Shown one piece after another: positions 37,200 to 45,946 of a DNA stretch of 60,565 nt. The first letter of the stretch is position 1. Every line of letters starts with the position of its first letter. The position numbers and the translations under genes were made by a program. Source of the DNA: Paracoccaceae bacterium (GTDB taxonomy: Bacteria; Pseudomonadota; Alphaproteobacteria; Rhodobacterales; Rhodobacteraceae). The notes beneath the pieces were generated by a model. It was not told the DNA's origin, searched no databases, and saw only the letters and a list, made by a program, of their open reading frames with translations. Location: contig SKYA01000032.1 of assembly GCA_007128135.1 (NCBI GenBank), positions 1-60,565 of the forward strand, given 5' to 3'.

Positions 37200-37756
37200 T
37201 GCTTCGCTTGAGTGTGATTGCCCTGTTCATCGCAAGCCCGGCACTTGCGGCCGGGGACTATCCGTTCTTCTCGCTGCGCAACACGGATATTGTTGTGCTG
37301 ATTGCCTTCCTTCTCTTTGGCGGCATCCTGGTCTATTTCAAGGTTCCTGCGAAGATTACCGGCTTTCTCGATGCACGTGCCGAAGGTATCCAGTCCGAAC
37401 TGGCCGAAGCCCGCAGGCTGCGCGAGGAGGCGCTCGAACTGCACGCCTCGTTCGAGCGCAGGCAGGCCGATGTCAAGGACGAGGCCGCGCGGATCGTCGA
37501 GAAGGCCAGGACCGACGCACATCTCGTGGCCGAGCAGGCAAAGGCGGATATCGAAGCCTCGATCGTGCGCCGCCTCAAGGCTGCGGAGGATCAGATTGCT
37601 TCGGCCGAGGCCGGCGCCATACGCGATGTGCGCAACAAGGCCGTCTCGGTGGCGGTTGCCGCCGCGGGCGACCTGCTGGCGCGGCAGATGGATGAAGAGC
37701 GCAGCGATGCGCTGGTCCGCAAGGCGATTGCCACGGCCGAGCAGCGACTGCACTGA
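37196..37756 (+). CDS. atpF: ATP synthase F0 subunit b
   Basis: The 186-residue subunit has a signal-like or extra N-terminal hydrophobic stretch (LSVIALFIASPALAAGDYPF) before the membrane helix (IVVLIAFLLFGGILVYFKVP) and a long helical stalk. The start may be either of two tandem ATGs (37196 or 37199). It is last in the operon and is followed by a GC-rich terminator. The F1 genes are not in this window, as usual where F0 and F1 operons are separate. Confidence 0.94.
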   Translation: MMLRLSVIALFIASPALAAGDYPFFSLRNTDIVVLIAFLLFGGILVYFKVPAKITGFLDARAEGIQSELAEARRLREEALELHASFERRQADVKDEAARIVEKARTDAHLVAEQAKADIEASIVRRLKAAEDQIASAEAGAIRDVRNKAVSVAVAAAGDLLARQMDEERSDALVRKAIATAEQRLH

Positions 37757-37781
37757 GTGCTGCATCGGCACGGATGTCAGG

Positions 37782-37804
37782 AACCCCGGCCACTGGCCGG
37801 GGTT
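37782..37804 (+). terminator. Terminator of the atp operon
   Basis: AACCCCGGCC pairs with GGCCGGGGTT (10 bp) around a 3-base loop, 25 bases after the atpF stop, and is followed by TTG. It lies between convergent genes and may serve both. Confidence 0.75.
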
Positions 37805-37819
37805 TGCCGTTGCGCGGTG

Positions 37820-38587
37820 CTACATTTCCTGCGCATGCACGAAACGCAGCCGCGCGATCGCCTCATTGCGCGCGCTGCGCTTCATGTCGTTCATCATCCG
37901 CTCGACAAAATCCAGATGCGCCTCGGCCGCCGCGCGCGCGGCCAGCGGATCGCGTTTCTGCAGTGCTGCATTGATCGCGCCGTGCTGGGCCAGCAGGTCA
38001 TCGCGGGTGGCGCGCTGGCGAAAGATCATCTGACGGTTGTAGAACACCCCCTGATGCAGAAGATTGAACATCGCCCGCATCATGTGCAGCATGATGATGT
38101 TGTGCGATGCCTCGACGATGGAGAGGTGAAACTCGGCGTCCAGCTGGGCTTCCTCGCTGGGGTCGCGGTTCAGATGTGCGGCCTCCATCTTGCGGTAGAT
38201 CGTATCGATCACCTTCAGATCCATCTCCGAGCCATGGCGGGCCGCACGTTCGGCGGCCATGCCCTCCAGGTCTCGGCGGAAGCTGATATAGTCGAACAGC
38301 GCCTCGTCATGCTGTGCAAAGAGATTGACCAGTGAATCCGAGAAGGCAGAATCCAGTAGTTCCGCCACATAGATGCCCGCACCTGCCCGCGTCGTCAGCA
38401 GGCCACGGGCCTGCAACTCGGCAATCGCGTCACGCAGCGAGGGGCGCGAGACGCCCAGTTTCTCGGCAAGTTCGCGTTCTGAAGGCAGGCGCTCGCCGGG
38501 GCGCAGGATTCCGCGCAGCAGCAGCAACTCGATCTGGCGCACGACGCTTTGCGAGAGTCTTTCGGGTTGGATGCGCTGGAACGGCAT
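37820..38587 (-). CDS. GntR-family regulator, FadR/PdhR subgroup (FCD domain)
   Basis: The 255-residue regulator has an N-terminal winged helix-turn-helix (GERLPSERELAEKLGVSRPS, then DAIAELQARGLLTTRAGAGI) and an all-helical FCD effector domain. That domain has metal-ligand candidates in DAEFHLSIVEASHN and QHGAINA. PdhR and LldR-type regulators answer to pyruvate or lactate; the ligand here is not certain. A TGGTCA-N7-TGACCA palindrome upstream at 38650 is a probable operator. It is convergent with the atp operon, and the gene behind it (OmpA) is on the same strand but has its own terminator. Confidence 0.87.
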   Translation of the reverse strand: MPFQRIQPERLSQSVVRQIELLLLRGILRPGERLPSERELAEKLGVSRPSLRDAIAELQARGLLTTRAGAGIYVAELLDSAFSDSLVNLFAQHDEALFDYISFRRDLEGMAAERAARHGSEMDLKVIDTIYRKMEAAHLNRDPSEEAQLDAEFHLSIVEASHNIIMLHMMRAMFNLLHQGVFYNRQMIFRQRATRDDLLAQHGAINAALQKRDPLAARAAAEAHLDFVERMMNDMKRSARNEAIARLRFVHAQEM

Positions 38588-38649
38588 GGGGCCTCCGACA
38601 GGGTCTGACCGCGCACAGTCGGGGCATTGCCCAAAATCCGTGCATCAAC

Positions 38650-38668
38650 TGGTCAACAGATATGACCA
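38650..38668. promoter_or_regulatory. Putative FadR/PdhR-type operator
   Basis: TGGTCA-ACAGATA-TGACCA resembles the TGGT...ACCA operators of FadR, PdhR and LldR. It lies 63-81 bases upstream of the GntR-type gene, so autoregulation is likely. Confidence 0.6.
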
Positions 38669-38687
38669 CATTTCCCGATGCGCAACG

Positions 38688-38716
38688 AAAAAGGCCAGCC
38701 CGATGCGGACTGGCCT
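38688..38716 (-). terminator. Intrinsic terminator of the OmpA gene
   Basis: On the minus strand AGGCCAG, an 11-base loop and CTGGCCT are followed by TTTT. It starts 22 bases after the stop of the OmpA-family gene. This is the most canonical terminator in the window. Confidence 0.85.
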
Positions 38717-38737
38717 GCCTGATGGGGAGAGTTGCGA

Positions 38738-39385
38738 TCAGCTCGGCTGGTGGGGCCGGATGAAGATCTCGACTCGCCGGTTCTGCCGCCGCCCCTCGGG
38801 CGTGGCATTGCTGGCGATGGGCTGGGTCAGGCCACGCCCGATGGTCTGGATGCGGTTGGCGGCGACACCCTGGCTGCGCAGGACCTGTGCCACGGAAGCC
38901 GCGCGACGTTCGGACAAGCTCTGATTGTAGGCGGCCGTGCCGGTATTGTCGGTATGGCCGATGACGATCACATCGCTGCGCGGGTAATTGACCAGATTGA
39001 CCGCGATCACGCGCAGGTCACTCTGCAGATCGGGGCGGAGTGTCGCGCTGTCCACGGCAAACAGCAGATCCTGTGGCAGGGTCAGGATGAGTTCCTGCCC
39101 GGTATTGCGGATATCGACATTATCCCCGAGCTGACGGCGCAGGTCCTCGGCCTGACGGTCCAGTTGCTGGCCGATCAGCGCGCCGGCGGTGCCGCCGATG
39201 ATCGCACCGCCAACGGCGCGGCGGGCAGATCCATCGCCGGTCGCGGCGCCGACGATTCCGCCCACGGCGGCGCCGGTAAGCGCACCTGTCATCGTGCGGT
39301 TCTGGGGGTTGTTGGGGTCGGGTGCACAGGCAGCCACGAACAGGGCGGCTGCGCCGACAAGCAGAACGGGTCTCGAGTAAGGCAT
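38738..39385 (-). CDS. OmpA-family outer-membrane lipoprotein
   Basis: The 215-residue protein has a lipobox (VAAC, Cys at ~20) and a glycine-zipper region (ALTGAAVGGIVGAATGDG and AIIGGTAGALIGQQ). A C-terminal OmpA peptidoglycan-binding domain shows VIGHTDNTGTAAYNQSLSER and the NRRVEIFI end. It would anchor the outer membrane to peptidoglycan, like YiaD/YfiB proteins. The same-strand regulator upstream in coordinates is separated by a terminator. Confidence 0.92.
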   Translation of the reverse strand: MPYSRPVLLVGAAALFVAACAPDPNNPQNRTMTGALTGAAVGGIVGAATGDGSARRAVGGAIIGGTAGALIGQQLDRQAEDLRRQLGDNVDIRNTGQELILTLPQDLLFAVDSATLRPDLQSDLRVIAVNLVNYPRSDVIVIGHTDNTGTAAYNQSLSERRAASVAQVLRSQGVAANRIQTIGRGLTQPIASNATPEGRRQNRRVEIFIRPHQPS

Positions 39386-39444
39386 GTGATGTCCTTCGGT
39401 TTGTTCACGATGGTGTATACAAGCAGATAACGCGCAGCGTCACT

Positions 39445-40341
39445 TCAAGTTCCGTTGACTGGCCGACTCCTGTGCGTCGCTCCGGCTCCGGCTCCGGCTT
39501 CGAGGCGCGCGGCCTCCCAGCCGAGCATGGCGCGTTTGCGCGCCAGGCCCCAGTGATACCCGCCCAGACCTGCGCCCGCGCCGCGCAGGCAGCGATGGCA
39601 CGGGATCAGGAAACCGACCGGATTGCGCCCCACGGCGGAACCTACCGCGCGTGCGGCCTGTGGTGCGCGGATGCGCCGCCCGATTTCGCCATAGCTGGTG
39701 ACATGGCCCGACGGCACCTGCATCAGCGCCTCCCAGACCTTGATCTGGAAGGGCGTGCCGATCATGTGGAGCGCGGCCTCTCCCGACTGGGCAAAGGCCG
39801 CTGCGACATGAGGGGCGGCAGCGCCGGGGTCCGGAAGGAAGTCTGCCTCGGGCCAGCGCGCGCGCATATCCGCGAGTATTGCGACCTCTTCGCCCGGCTC
39901 GGCAAAGGCCAGCCCGCACAATCCCCGCCCGGTCGCCATGCCCAGCGCGCGCCCAAAGGGCGAGTCGAACCAGCCATGGCGGATGGTGAGCCCGGCCCCG
40001 CGCCGCGCATATTCACCCGGGGTCATGGCCTCCCAGCGAAGGAACAGGTCATGCAGACGCGCCTGCCCCGAGAGGCCCAGATGATGCGCGGCCTCAAGCG
40101 TGGTGAACCGTTCAGCCAGCAAGCTGCGCGCCTGCCCCAGCGTCAGGTATTGCTGGTAGCGCTTGGGCGAGACGCCCACCCACTGGCTGAACAGGCGCTG
40201 GAAATGCGCGGCGCTCATGCCCATGGCACTGGCCAGGTCCGAGAGTTCCAGTTGCGTGCCCCCGGGCGCGTCGATCAGGGAAATCGCGCGCGCGATCACG
40301 CGGTAATGGTAGCTGGCGCCAAGTTCCGATGCCTCATCCAT
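39445..40341 (-). CDS. Ada-like protein: AraC-type HTH fused to methylated-DNA-cysteine methyltransferase
   Basis: The 298-residue protein starts with an AraC-type DNA-binding domain (ISLIDAPGGTQLELSDLASA ... LSGQARLHDLFLRWEAMTPG) and ends in an O6-methylguanine methyltransferase domain with the acceptor in IPCHRCLRG. The zinc-binding methylphosphotriester domain of E. coli Ada is absent, so the sensing route differs. ATG 40341 follows GAGGA; another ATG lies five codons upstream. The C-terminus carries an Ala-Gly run encoded by a short tandem repeat. Confidence 0.88.
   Translation of the reverse strand: MDEASELGASYHYRVIARAISLIDAPGGTQLELSDLASAMGMSAAHFQRLFSQWVGVSPKRYQQYLTLGQARSLLAERFTTLEAAHHLGLSGQARLHDLFLRWEAMTPGEYARRGAGLTIRHGWFDSPFGRALGMATGRGLCGLAFAEPGEEVAILADMRARWPEADFLPDPGAAAPHVAAAFAQSGEAALHMIGTPFQIKVWEALMQVPSGHVTSYGEIGRRIRAPQAARAVGSAVGRNPVGFLIPCHRCLRGAGAGLGGYHWGLARKRAMLGWEAARLEAGAGAGATHRSRPVNGT
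39481..39498. repeat. TCCGGC triplicate in the 3' end of the Ada-like gene
   Basis: Three tandem TCCGGC units encode the Gly-Ala run near the C-terminus of the methyltransferase. In-frame slippage would change the tail length without harming the active site. Confidence 0.6.
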
Positions 40342-40483
40342 GACCTTTTTCCTCATGCTGCGCGCCCGTTCTAACCGGCGTCCGTGCTCCGCGCGACACG
40401 AAAGCTGCGCAAAGCTGCTGTTGCACTTGCTTCACAGGTTCACTAGTCATGTGCCTCGTCTGCATGATTCCTGGGCAAGCTGC

Positions 40484-41662
40484 ATGAAAACCGGGCTGTT
40501 CTTCCTGATTCTGGGCTATCTGCTCAGCCAGTTCTATCGCGCCTTTCTGGCCGTTCTGGCAGGGCTGCTGAAATCCGATATCGGAGTGAGCGCCGATGAT
40601 CTGGCCCTGGCCTCGGGGCTGTGGTTTCTCAGTTTCGCGCTCATGCAACTGCCTGTGGGAGAGGCGCTCGACCGCTATGGGCCGCGCCGGACCACTGCGC
40701 TGATGCTGGGGTTGGGGGGCACGGGCGGGGCGCTGGTGATGGGGCTGGCGCAGAATGCACTGCATGTCAATCTGGCGATGGTGCTGCTCGGGATCGGCTG
40801 TGCACCCGTGCTGATGGCGGCTTACTACATCTTTGCGCGTGTCTATCCTGCCGCCATCTTTGCCACGCTGGCCGGCGCTGTCATCGGCATCGGCTCTCTC
40901 GGGAACATCCTGAGCGCACTGCCTCTTGCCTGGGCCGCAGAGGCCATCGGTTGGCGCGCCTCACTCTTTTTCATGGGCGCGCTGACGGCGCTGGTCGCTC
41001 TGGTGATCTGGATGACGGTGAACGACCCGCCGCAGGCCGAAACGAGCGATGGCGAAAAAGGCAGACTGCGCGACGTGCTGCGCATTCCGGCGTTGTGGCT
41101 GATCGTGCCGCTGATGGTGGTGAATTACGCGCCCGCGGCAGGGCTGCGCGGGCTGTGGGTCGGGCCGTTCTACACTGACCTGCACGGGGCCAATGCCACC
41201 GGAATCGGACAGGTCACGCTTCTGATGGCAGTGGCCATGATTCTGGGGAATTTCGCCTATGGCCCGCTCGACCGCTGGCTGGGCACGCGCAAATGGGTTG
41301 TGCTGGCGGGCAATCTTGCGGGGGTGTCCTGTCTGGGATTGCTCTGGGCGGTGCCGATGGCGGGCTATTGGCAGGCCGCGCTGCTGTTCGCGGGGGTCGG
41401 CTTTTTCGGCGCCTCCTTCCCGATGATGATGGCCCATGGCCGCGCATTCATCCCTGCGCATCTCACCGGGCGCGGCATCACGCTGCTGAACCTGTGCTCC
41501 ATCGGCGGTGTGGGCCTGATGCAGATGATCAGCGGCTGGGTGCATCGCGCCGCACCCGACCTGCCGCCCGAAGCAGCCTATCAGGCATTGTTCGCCTTTT
41601 TCGGGCTGAGCCTGCTGCTGGGTTGCGTCATTTATGCCCTTGCGCGCGACCGGACCGACTAG
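40484..41662 (+). CDS. MFS transporter
   Basis: The 392-residue protein has about 12 membrane helices and the major-facilitator loop motif between helices 2 and 3 (GEALDRYGPRRTT). The start ATG 40484 opens directly into helix 1 (KTGLFFLILGYLLSQFYRAF). Helix 4-5 motif IGCAPVLMAAYYIFARVYPA is typical of organic-anion or nitrate/cyanate-type MFS proteins, but the substrate cannot be assigned. It is divergent from the Ada-like gene and 63 bases from asd. Confidence 0.85.
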   Translation: MKTGLFFLILGYLLSQFYRAFLAVLAGLLKSDIGVSADDLALASGLWFLSFALMQLPVGEALDRYGPRRTTALMLGLGGTGGALVMGLAQNALHVNLAMVLLGIGCAPVLMAAYYIFARVYPAAIFATLAGAVIGIGSLGNILSALPLAWAAEAIGWRASLFFMGALTALVALVIWMTVNDPPQAETSDGEKGRLRDVLRIPALWLIVPLMVVNYAPAAGLRGLWVGPFYTDLHGANATGIGQVTLLMAVAMILGNFAYGPLDRWLGTRKWVVLAGNLAGVSCLGLLWAVPMAGYWQAALLFAGVGFFGASFPMMMAHGRAFIPAHLTGRGITLLNLCSIGGVGLMQMISGWVHRAAPDLPPEAAYQALFAFFGLSLLLGCVIYALARDRTD

Positions 41663-41725
41663 CGCCCCTTCACCTCTGCGCGGGTTTGCGATACACCGCG
41701 CCCGACACGCGCATAGGAGACCGAA

Positions 41726-42748
41726 ATGGGCTACAAGGTCGTCGTCGCAGGTGCCACTGGCAATGTGGGCCGCGAAATGCTGAACATACTGGCCGAGCGG
41801 GAATTCCCGGTTGACGAGATCGTGGCGCTTGCCTCGCGCCGCAGCCTCGGCACCGAGGTCAGCTTTGGCGACAGGACCCTCAAGTGCAAGGATCTAGACA
41901 CGTTCGATTTCACTGGCTGGGATATCGCCTTCTTCGCCATCGGGTCTGATGCCACCAAGCAATATGCCCCCAAGGCTGCTTCGCAGGGCTGTGTGGTGAT
42001 CGACAATTCCTCGCTCTACCGCTACGATCCCGATGTGCCGCTGGTGGTGCCCGAAGTGAACGCCGCCGCTGTCGATGGCTATGCGAAGAAGAACATCATC
42101 GCGAACCCGAATTGTTCTACAGCGCAGATGGTCGTGGCGCTCAAGCCGCTGCATGATCGCGCGCGGATAAAGCGGGTGGTGGTCAGCACCTACCAGTCGG
42201 TCTCGGGCACCGGCAAGGAGGCGATTGACGAACTCTGGGACCAGACCAAGGCAATCTACAATCCCACTTCGGAAGTTCCGCCGAAAGTCTATCCCAAGCA
42301 GATCGCCTTCAACGTGATTCCGCATATCGATGTCTTCATGGAAGACGGCTCGACCAAGGAAGAATGGAAGATGGTGGCCGAGACAAAGAAGATCATGGAC
42401 CCGTCGATCAGGCTTACCGCGACCTGCGTTCGCGTGCCGGTGTTCGTGGGCCATTCGGAGGCGATCAATGTCGAGTTCGAGGATTTCCTCGACGAGGACG
42501 AGGCACGCGACATCCTGCGCGAGGCGCCAGGAGTGCTGGTCGTCGACAAGCGCGAGCCGGGCGGCTATATCACGCCGATTGACTGCGTCGGGGAATACGC
42601 GACCTTCGTCAGCCGCATCCGGCAGGATTCGACTGTCGAGAACGGGCTGAACATTTGGGTGGTCAGCGACAACCTGCGCAAGGGTGCCGCGTTGAACGCG
42701 GTCCAGATTGCCGAAGTGCTGGGTTCACGCTGCCTCAAGAAGGGCTGA
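41726..42748 (+). CDS. asd: Aspartate-semialdehyde dehydrogenase
   Basis: The 340-residue enzyme reduces aspartyl phosphate to the semialdehyde on the way to lysine/diaminopimelate, threonine and methionine. The NADP loop is VVVAGATGNVGREML. The catalytic cysteine is in NPNCSTAQM, and the substrate-binding histidine is in PVFVGHSEAINVEF. The ribosome site is AGGAGA. It is followed by a 190-base spacer with a structured element before fhs. Confidence 0.96.
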   Translation: MGYKVVVAGATGNVGREMLNILAEREFPVDEIVALASRRSLGTEVSFGDRTLKCKDLDTFDFTGWDIAFFAIGSDATKQYAPKAASQGCVVIDNSSLYRYDPDVPLVVPEVNAAAVDGYAKKNIIANPNCSTAQMVVALKPLHDRARIKRVVVSTYQSVSGTGKEAIDELWDQTKAIYNPTSEVPPKVYPKQIAFNVIPHIDVFMEDGSTKEEWKMVAETKKIMDPSIRLTATCVRVPVFVGHSEAINVEFEDFLDEDEARDILREAPGVLVVDKREPGGYITPIDCVGEYATFVSRIRQDSTVENGLNIWVVSDNLRKGAALNAVQIAEVLGSRCLKKG

Positions 42749-42805
42749 GGCCTGCACCATTGCCGTGCGGATAAGGGCTGCTTCCCTGCCCGATACGGTG
42801 CATTG

Positions 42806-42886
42806 GCGCTGTCACGACAGGATGCAGGAGCATCAGGCAGGGCGCATCCGGTGTGCGAAATGTCGCAATCGCTGGCGTGACAGCGC
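42806..42886 (+). promoter_or_regulatory. Structured leader upstream of fhs (candidate riboswitch)
   Basis: An 11-bp perfect stem (GCGCTGTCACG at 42806-42816 with CGTGACAGCGC at 42876-42886) encloses 59 bases. Those bases hold a GATGC-AGGA-GCATC hairpin (42821-42834) and a TGCGA-AATG-TCGCA hairpin (42854-42867). GGATGC (42820-42825) can pair instead with GCATCC (42844-42849), so two mutually exclusive folds exist. The element ends 53 bases before the fhs ATG. I could not match it to a riboswitch class from memory. No T-run follows it, which argues against a plain asd terminator. Confidence 0.5.
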
Positions 42887-42939
42887 AGGTGGACCGGTAT
42901 AGCGGGGACGAAGCGGCATCACAGCGCAGGGACAGGACC

Positions 42940-44616
42940 ATGGCATTCAAGACCGATATCGAAATCGCCCGCGAGGCACAGAAGCGTCCCATCCAGGAGA
43001 TCGGCGCGAAGCTGGGCATACCGTCGGAGCACCTTCTGCCCTTCGGCCATGACAAGGCCAAGGTCAGTCAGGAGTTTGTGGCGAAGGCGCGGGGTGGCAA
43101 ACAGGGCAAGCTGATCCTTGTGACTGCGATCAATCCCACACCGGCCGGCGAAGGCAAGACCACGACGACCGTGGGGCTTGGCGACGGGCTGAACGCTATC
43201 GGGAAGAAGACCGCAATCTGTATCCGGGAGGCCTCGCTTGGTCCGAATTTCGGGATGAAGGGGGGCGCGGCCGGGGGCGGCTATGCGCAGATCGTGCCGA
43301 TGGAAGACATGAACCTTCATTTCACGGGCGATTTCCACGCCATAACCTCGGCGCATAACCTGCTGTCGGCGATGATCGACAACCATATCTACTGGGGCAA
43401 CGAACTGGCCATCGACGAGCGCCGCATCACCTGGCGTCGGGTGATGGACATGAATGATCGCGCGCTGCGCGACATGGTGATCAATCTGGGGGGTGTCGCG
43501 AACGGTTTTCCGCGCCAGACAGGGTTCGACATCACGGTGGCGTCGGAAGTGATGGCGATCCTGTGCCTTGCAGCAGACCTTGGCGATCTGGAGCGCCGGC
43601 TGGGCGATATCGTGGTGGCCTATCGGCGCGACAAGACCCCGATCTGCTGCAGTGACATCGGCGCCCAGGGGGCGATGGCGGTGCTTCTTAAGGACGCGAT
43701 GCAGCCCAATCTGGTGCAGACGCTCGAGAACAACCCCGCCTTTGTCCATGGCGGCCCCTTTGCCAATATCGCGCATGGCTGCAATTCGGTGGTGGCGACG
43801 CAGACGGCGCTTGGACTGGCGGATTACGTCGTCACCGAAGCCGGGTTCGGGGCTGACCTCGGGGCAGAGAAATTCTTCAACATCAAGTGTCGGAAGGCCG
43901 GCCTGAAACCGGCGGTGGCGGTGATCGTGGCGACCGTGCGGGCGATGAAGATGAATGGCGGTGTCGCGCGCGCGGACCTGGGGACCGAGAACGTTGCCGC
44001 CGTGCAGCGGGGCTGCCCCAATCTCGGGCGCCATATCGAGAATGTGAAATCCTTTGGCGTTCCGGTGGTTGTGGCGATCAACCATTTCCATTCTGACACC
44101 GAGGCGGAAATCGCGGCTGTAACGGACTATGTCGCAGGCCTCGGGGCCGAGGCGATCCTGTGCAGGCACTGGGCCGAGGGCTCAAGGGGGATCACGGAAC
44201 TTGCAACCCGCGTGGCTGAGCTGGCCGATGCCGACATGTCGCAATTCGCACCGCTCTATCCTGATGAGATGTCGCTTTTCGACAAGATCGAAACCATCGC
44301 GCGGCGGATCTATCGTGCTGACGAAGTCCTCGCCGATGCGAAGATCCGCGCGCAATTGCGCGAGTGGGAAGCTGCCGGTTATGGCAACCTGCCGATCTGC
44401 ATGGCCAAGACGCAATACTCCTTTTCGACCGACCCTGATCTGCGCGGGGCACCGGTGAACCATTCGGTGCCGGTGCGGGAAGTGCGGCTGTCGGCAGGAG
44501 CGGGGTTCATCGTGGTGATCTGCGGCGAGATCATGACCATGCCCGGGCTCCCGCGCCGACCGGCCGCCGAGACGATCCGGTTCAATGCAGACGGGGTAAT
44601 CGAGGGATTGTTCTGA
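42940..44616 (+). CDS. fhs: Formate-tetrahydrofolate ligase
   Basis: The 558-residue enzyme makes 10-formyl-THF from formate, THF and ATP. It has the P-loop [18 protein letters not shown], the glycine-rich [14 protein letters not shown], and the family segments [18 protein letters not shown] and YADYV-like [18 protein letters not shown] 42940 follows AGGGACAGGACC. Chorismate mutase and folD lie downstream; folD links the product to methylene-THF, so the operon serves one-carbon metabolism. In this bacterial group Fhs often assimilates or balances formate from methylated-compound breakdown. Confidence 0.96.
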   Translation: MAFKTDIEIAREAQKRPIQEIGAKLGIPSEHLLPFGHDKAKVSQEFVAKARGGKQGKLILVTAINPTPAGEGKTTTTVGLGDGLNAIGKKTAICIREASLGPNFGMKGGAAGGGYAQIVPMEDMNLHFTGDFHAITSAHNLLSAMIDNHIYWGNELAIDERRITWRRVMDMNDRALRDMVINLGGVANGFPRQTGFDITVASEVMAILCLAADLGDLERRLGDIVVAYRRDKTPICCSDIGAQGAMAVLLKDAMQPNLVQTLENNPAFVHGGPFANIAHGCNSVVATQTALGLADYVVTEAGFGADLGAEKFFNIKCRKAGLKPAVAVIVATVRAMKMNGGVARADLGTENVAAVQRGCPNLGRHIENVKSFGVPVVVAINHFHSDTEAEIAAVTDYVAGLGAEAILCRHWAEGSRGITELATRVAELADADMSQFAPLYPDEMSLFDKIETIARRIYRADEVLADAKIRAQLREWEAAGYGNLPICMAKTQYSFSTDPDLRGAPVNHSVPVREVRLSAGAGFIVVICGEIMTMPGLPRRPAAETIRFNADGVIEGLF

Positions 44617-44620
44617 GCGC

Positions 44621-44675
44621 GGATGGCGGGACGGCGCTCGCGCGGCTGCGCCGCGCGTCGCCCCACCCGCCATCC
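44621..44675 (+). terminator. Large stem-loop after fhs
   Basis: GGATGGCGGG (44621-44630) pairs with CCCGCCATCC (44666-44675). Inside, CGCGCGGC-TGC-GCCGCGCG (44639-44657) forms an 8-bp stem and GGCG/CGCC extends it. A GGCGGTTTT follows. It could reduce expression of the two downstream genes relative to fhs. Confidence 0.65.
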
Positions 44676-44741
44676 CGCAGGGGCGGTTTTCGTGGTACTG
44701 GTGGCGCTGCGTCTGGCGGGAAGTGGACGAAAGGACAGCTG

Positions 44742-45059
44742 ATGATATCGAGCGCAGACAGGTGCAAGGACATGACCGAATTGCGCGCCGAGATCGACCG
44801 GATTGACCGCGCGCTGATTGCTCTTCTCGGTGAACGGGTTGCCTGCATCGACCGAGCGGTGGAATTGAAACGCGCCGAAGGCCTGCCTGCGCGGATTGAT
44901 GCGCGTGTCGCCGAGGTTCTGGAGAATGTGCGCTGTGAGGCAGGGCGCAAGGGGCTGGATGCAGCACTTGCAGAGCGCTTGTGGTCGGAAATGATCGAAT
45001 GGTCGATCACGCGTGAAGAGCGGGTTCTCGGGTCGGGCCAGGGGAGAACAGACGCATGA
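44742..45059 (+). CDS. Chorismate mutase, AroQ/PchB-like
   Basis: A 105-residue all-helical protein of the AroQ fold. By eye it keeps the arginine in LRAEID, the GER arginine, the lysine in VELK and the arginine in IDARV. The E. coli active-site Glu52 position is Val and Gln88 is Glu, and the second half (RVAEVLENV ... [19 protein letters not shown]) is close in style to PchB isochorismate-pyruvate lyase. It may be a chorismate mutase, a lyase, or have a folate-linked role. AAAGGACAGCTG precedes the ATG. Its stop overlaps the folD start (ATGA). Confidence 0.8.
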   Translation: MISSADRCKDMTELRAEIDRIDRALIALLGERVACIDRAVELKRAEGLPARIDARVAEVLENVRCEAGRKGLDAALAERLWSEMIEWSITREERVLGSGQGRTDA

Positions 45060-45946
45060 GCGCGACACTGATCGACGGCAAGGCATTCGCGGCGAAGGTG
45101 CGGGAGCGCATTGCCGGTCATGTGGCGCGGCTGGACGAGGCGCATGGGCTGGTGCCGGGTCTGGCGGTGGTGCTGGTGGGCGCAGACCCGGCCAGCGAGG
45201 TCTATGTGCGCGCGAAGGGCAAGCAGACGGTCGAGGTCGGCATGGCCTCGTTCGAGCACAGGCTGGCGGCAGAGACTTCTGAGGCCGACCTTCTGGCGCT
45301 TATCAGGCGGCTGAATGCGGATCCGAAAGTTCACGGAATTCTCGTCCAGCTGCCATTGCCCGCGCATCTGAATTCCGACCTGGTGATCAATGCGATTGAT
45401 CCGGCAAAGGATGTCGATGGCTTCCACATTTCCAATGTGGGCCTGCTGAACACCGGGCAGAGGGCCATGGTGCCCTGCACACCGCTGGGCTGTCTGATGA
45501 TGCTGCGCGATCATCTTGGCGGCCTCGCCGGGCTGGAGGCCGTGGTGGTGGGGCGCTCGAATATCGTGGGCAAGCCCATGGCGCAGCTATTGCTGGGCGA
45601 GAGTTGCACGGTCACCATCGCTCATTCGCGGACCCGCAATCTGGCCGAGGTCTGCCAGCGTGCCGACATTCTCGTGGCGGCCGTAGGGCGGGCGGAAATG
45701 ATCCCGGGTGACTGGGTCAAGCCGGGCGCTACGGTTATCGATGTCGGTATCAACCGCATTGCCGAGGGTGACAGGACACGGCTGGTGGGCGATGTGCATT
45801 TCGGGACCGCGGTCCGAGTGGCAGGGGCGATAACGCCCGTTCCGGGCGGAGTCGGGCCGATGACGATTGCCTGTCTTCTGGCCAATACCCTGACTGCGGC
45901 CTGCCGTGCCAATGGCCTGCCCGAACCTGACGGGCTTACCGCCTAG
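45056..45946 (+). CDS. folD: Methylenetetrahydrofolate dehydrogenase/cyclohydrolase FolD
   Basis: The 296-residue bifunctional enzyme interconverts 5,10-methylene-, methenyl- and 10-formyl-THF. Hallmarks are [15 protein letters not shown] (with catalytic Tyr and Lys), [19 protein letters not shown], the Rossmann [17 protein letters not shown], and [15 protein letters not shown]. Its start overlaps the chorismate mutase gene by four bases. Fhs upstream gives a complete formate-to-methylene-THF route in one operon. Its stop overlaps the convergent DUF2306 gene by four bases. Confidence 0.97.
   Translation: MSATLIDGKAFAAKVRERIAGHVARLDEAHGLVPGLAVVLVGADPASEVYVRAKGKQTVEVGMASFEHRLAAETSEADLLALIRRLNADPKVHGILVQLPLPAHLNSDLVINAIDPAKDVDGFHISNVGLLNTGQRAMVPCTPLGCLMMLRDHLGGLAGLEAVVVGRSNIVGKPMAQLLLGESCTVTIAHSRTRNLAEVCQRADILVAAVGRAEMIPGDWVKPGATVIDVGINRIAEGDRTRLVGDVHFGTAVRVAGAITPVPGGVGPMTIACLLANTLTAACRANGLPEPDGLTA

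Noticed and set aside
42806-42886. Glycine or THF riboswitch identity for the fhs leader
   Set aside because: ATCAGGCAGG only loosely resembles a glycine-riboswitch core and the stems do not fit either class, so no class is assigned.
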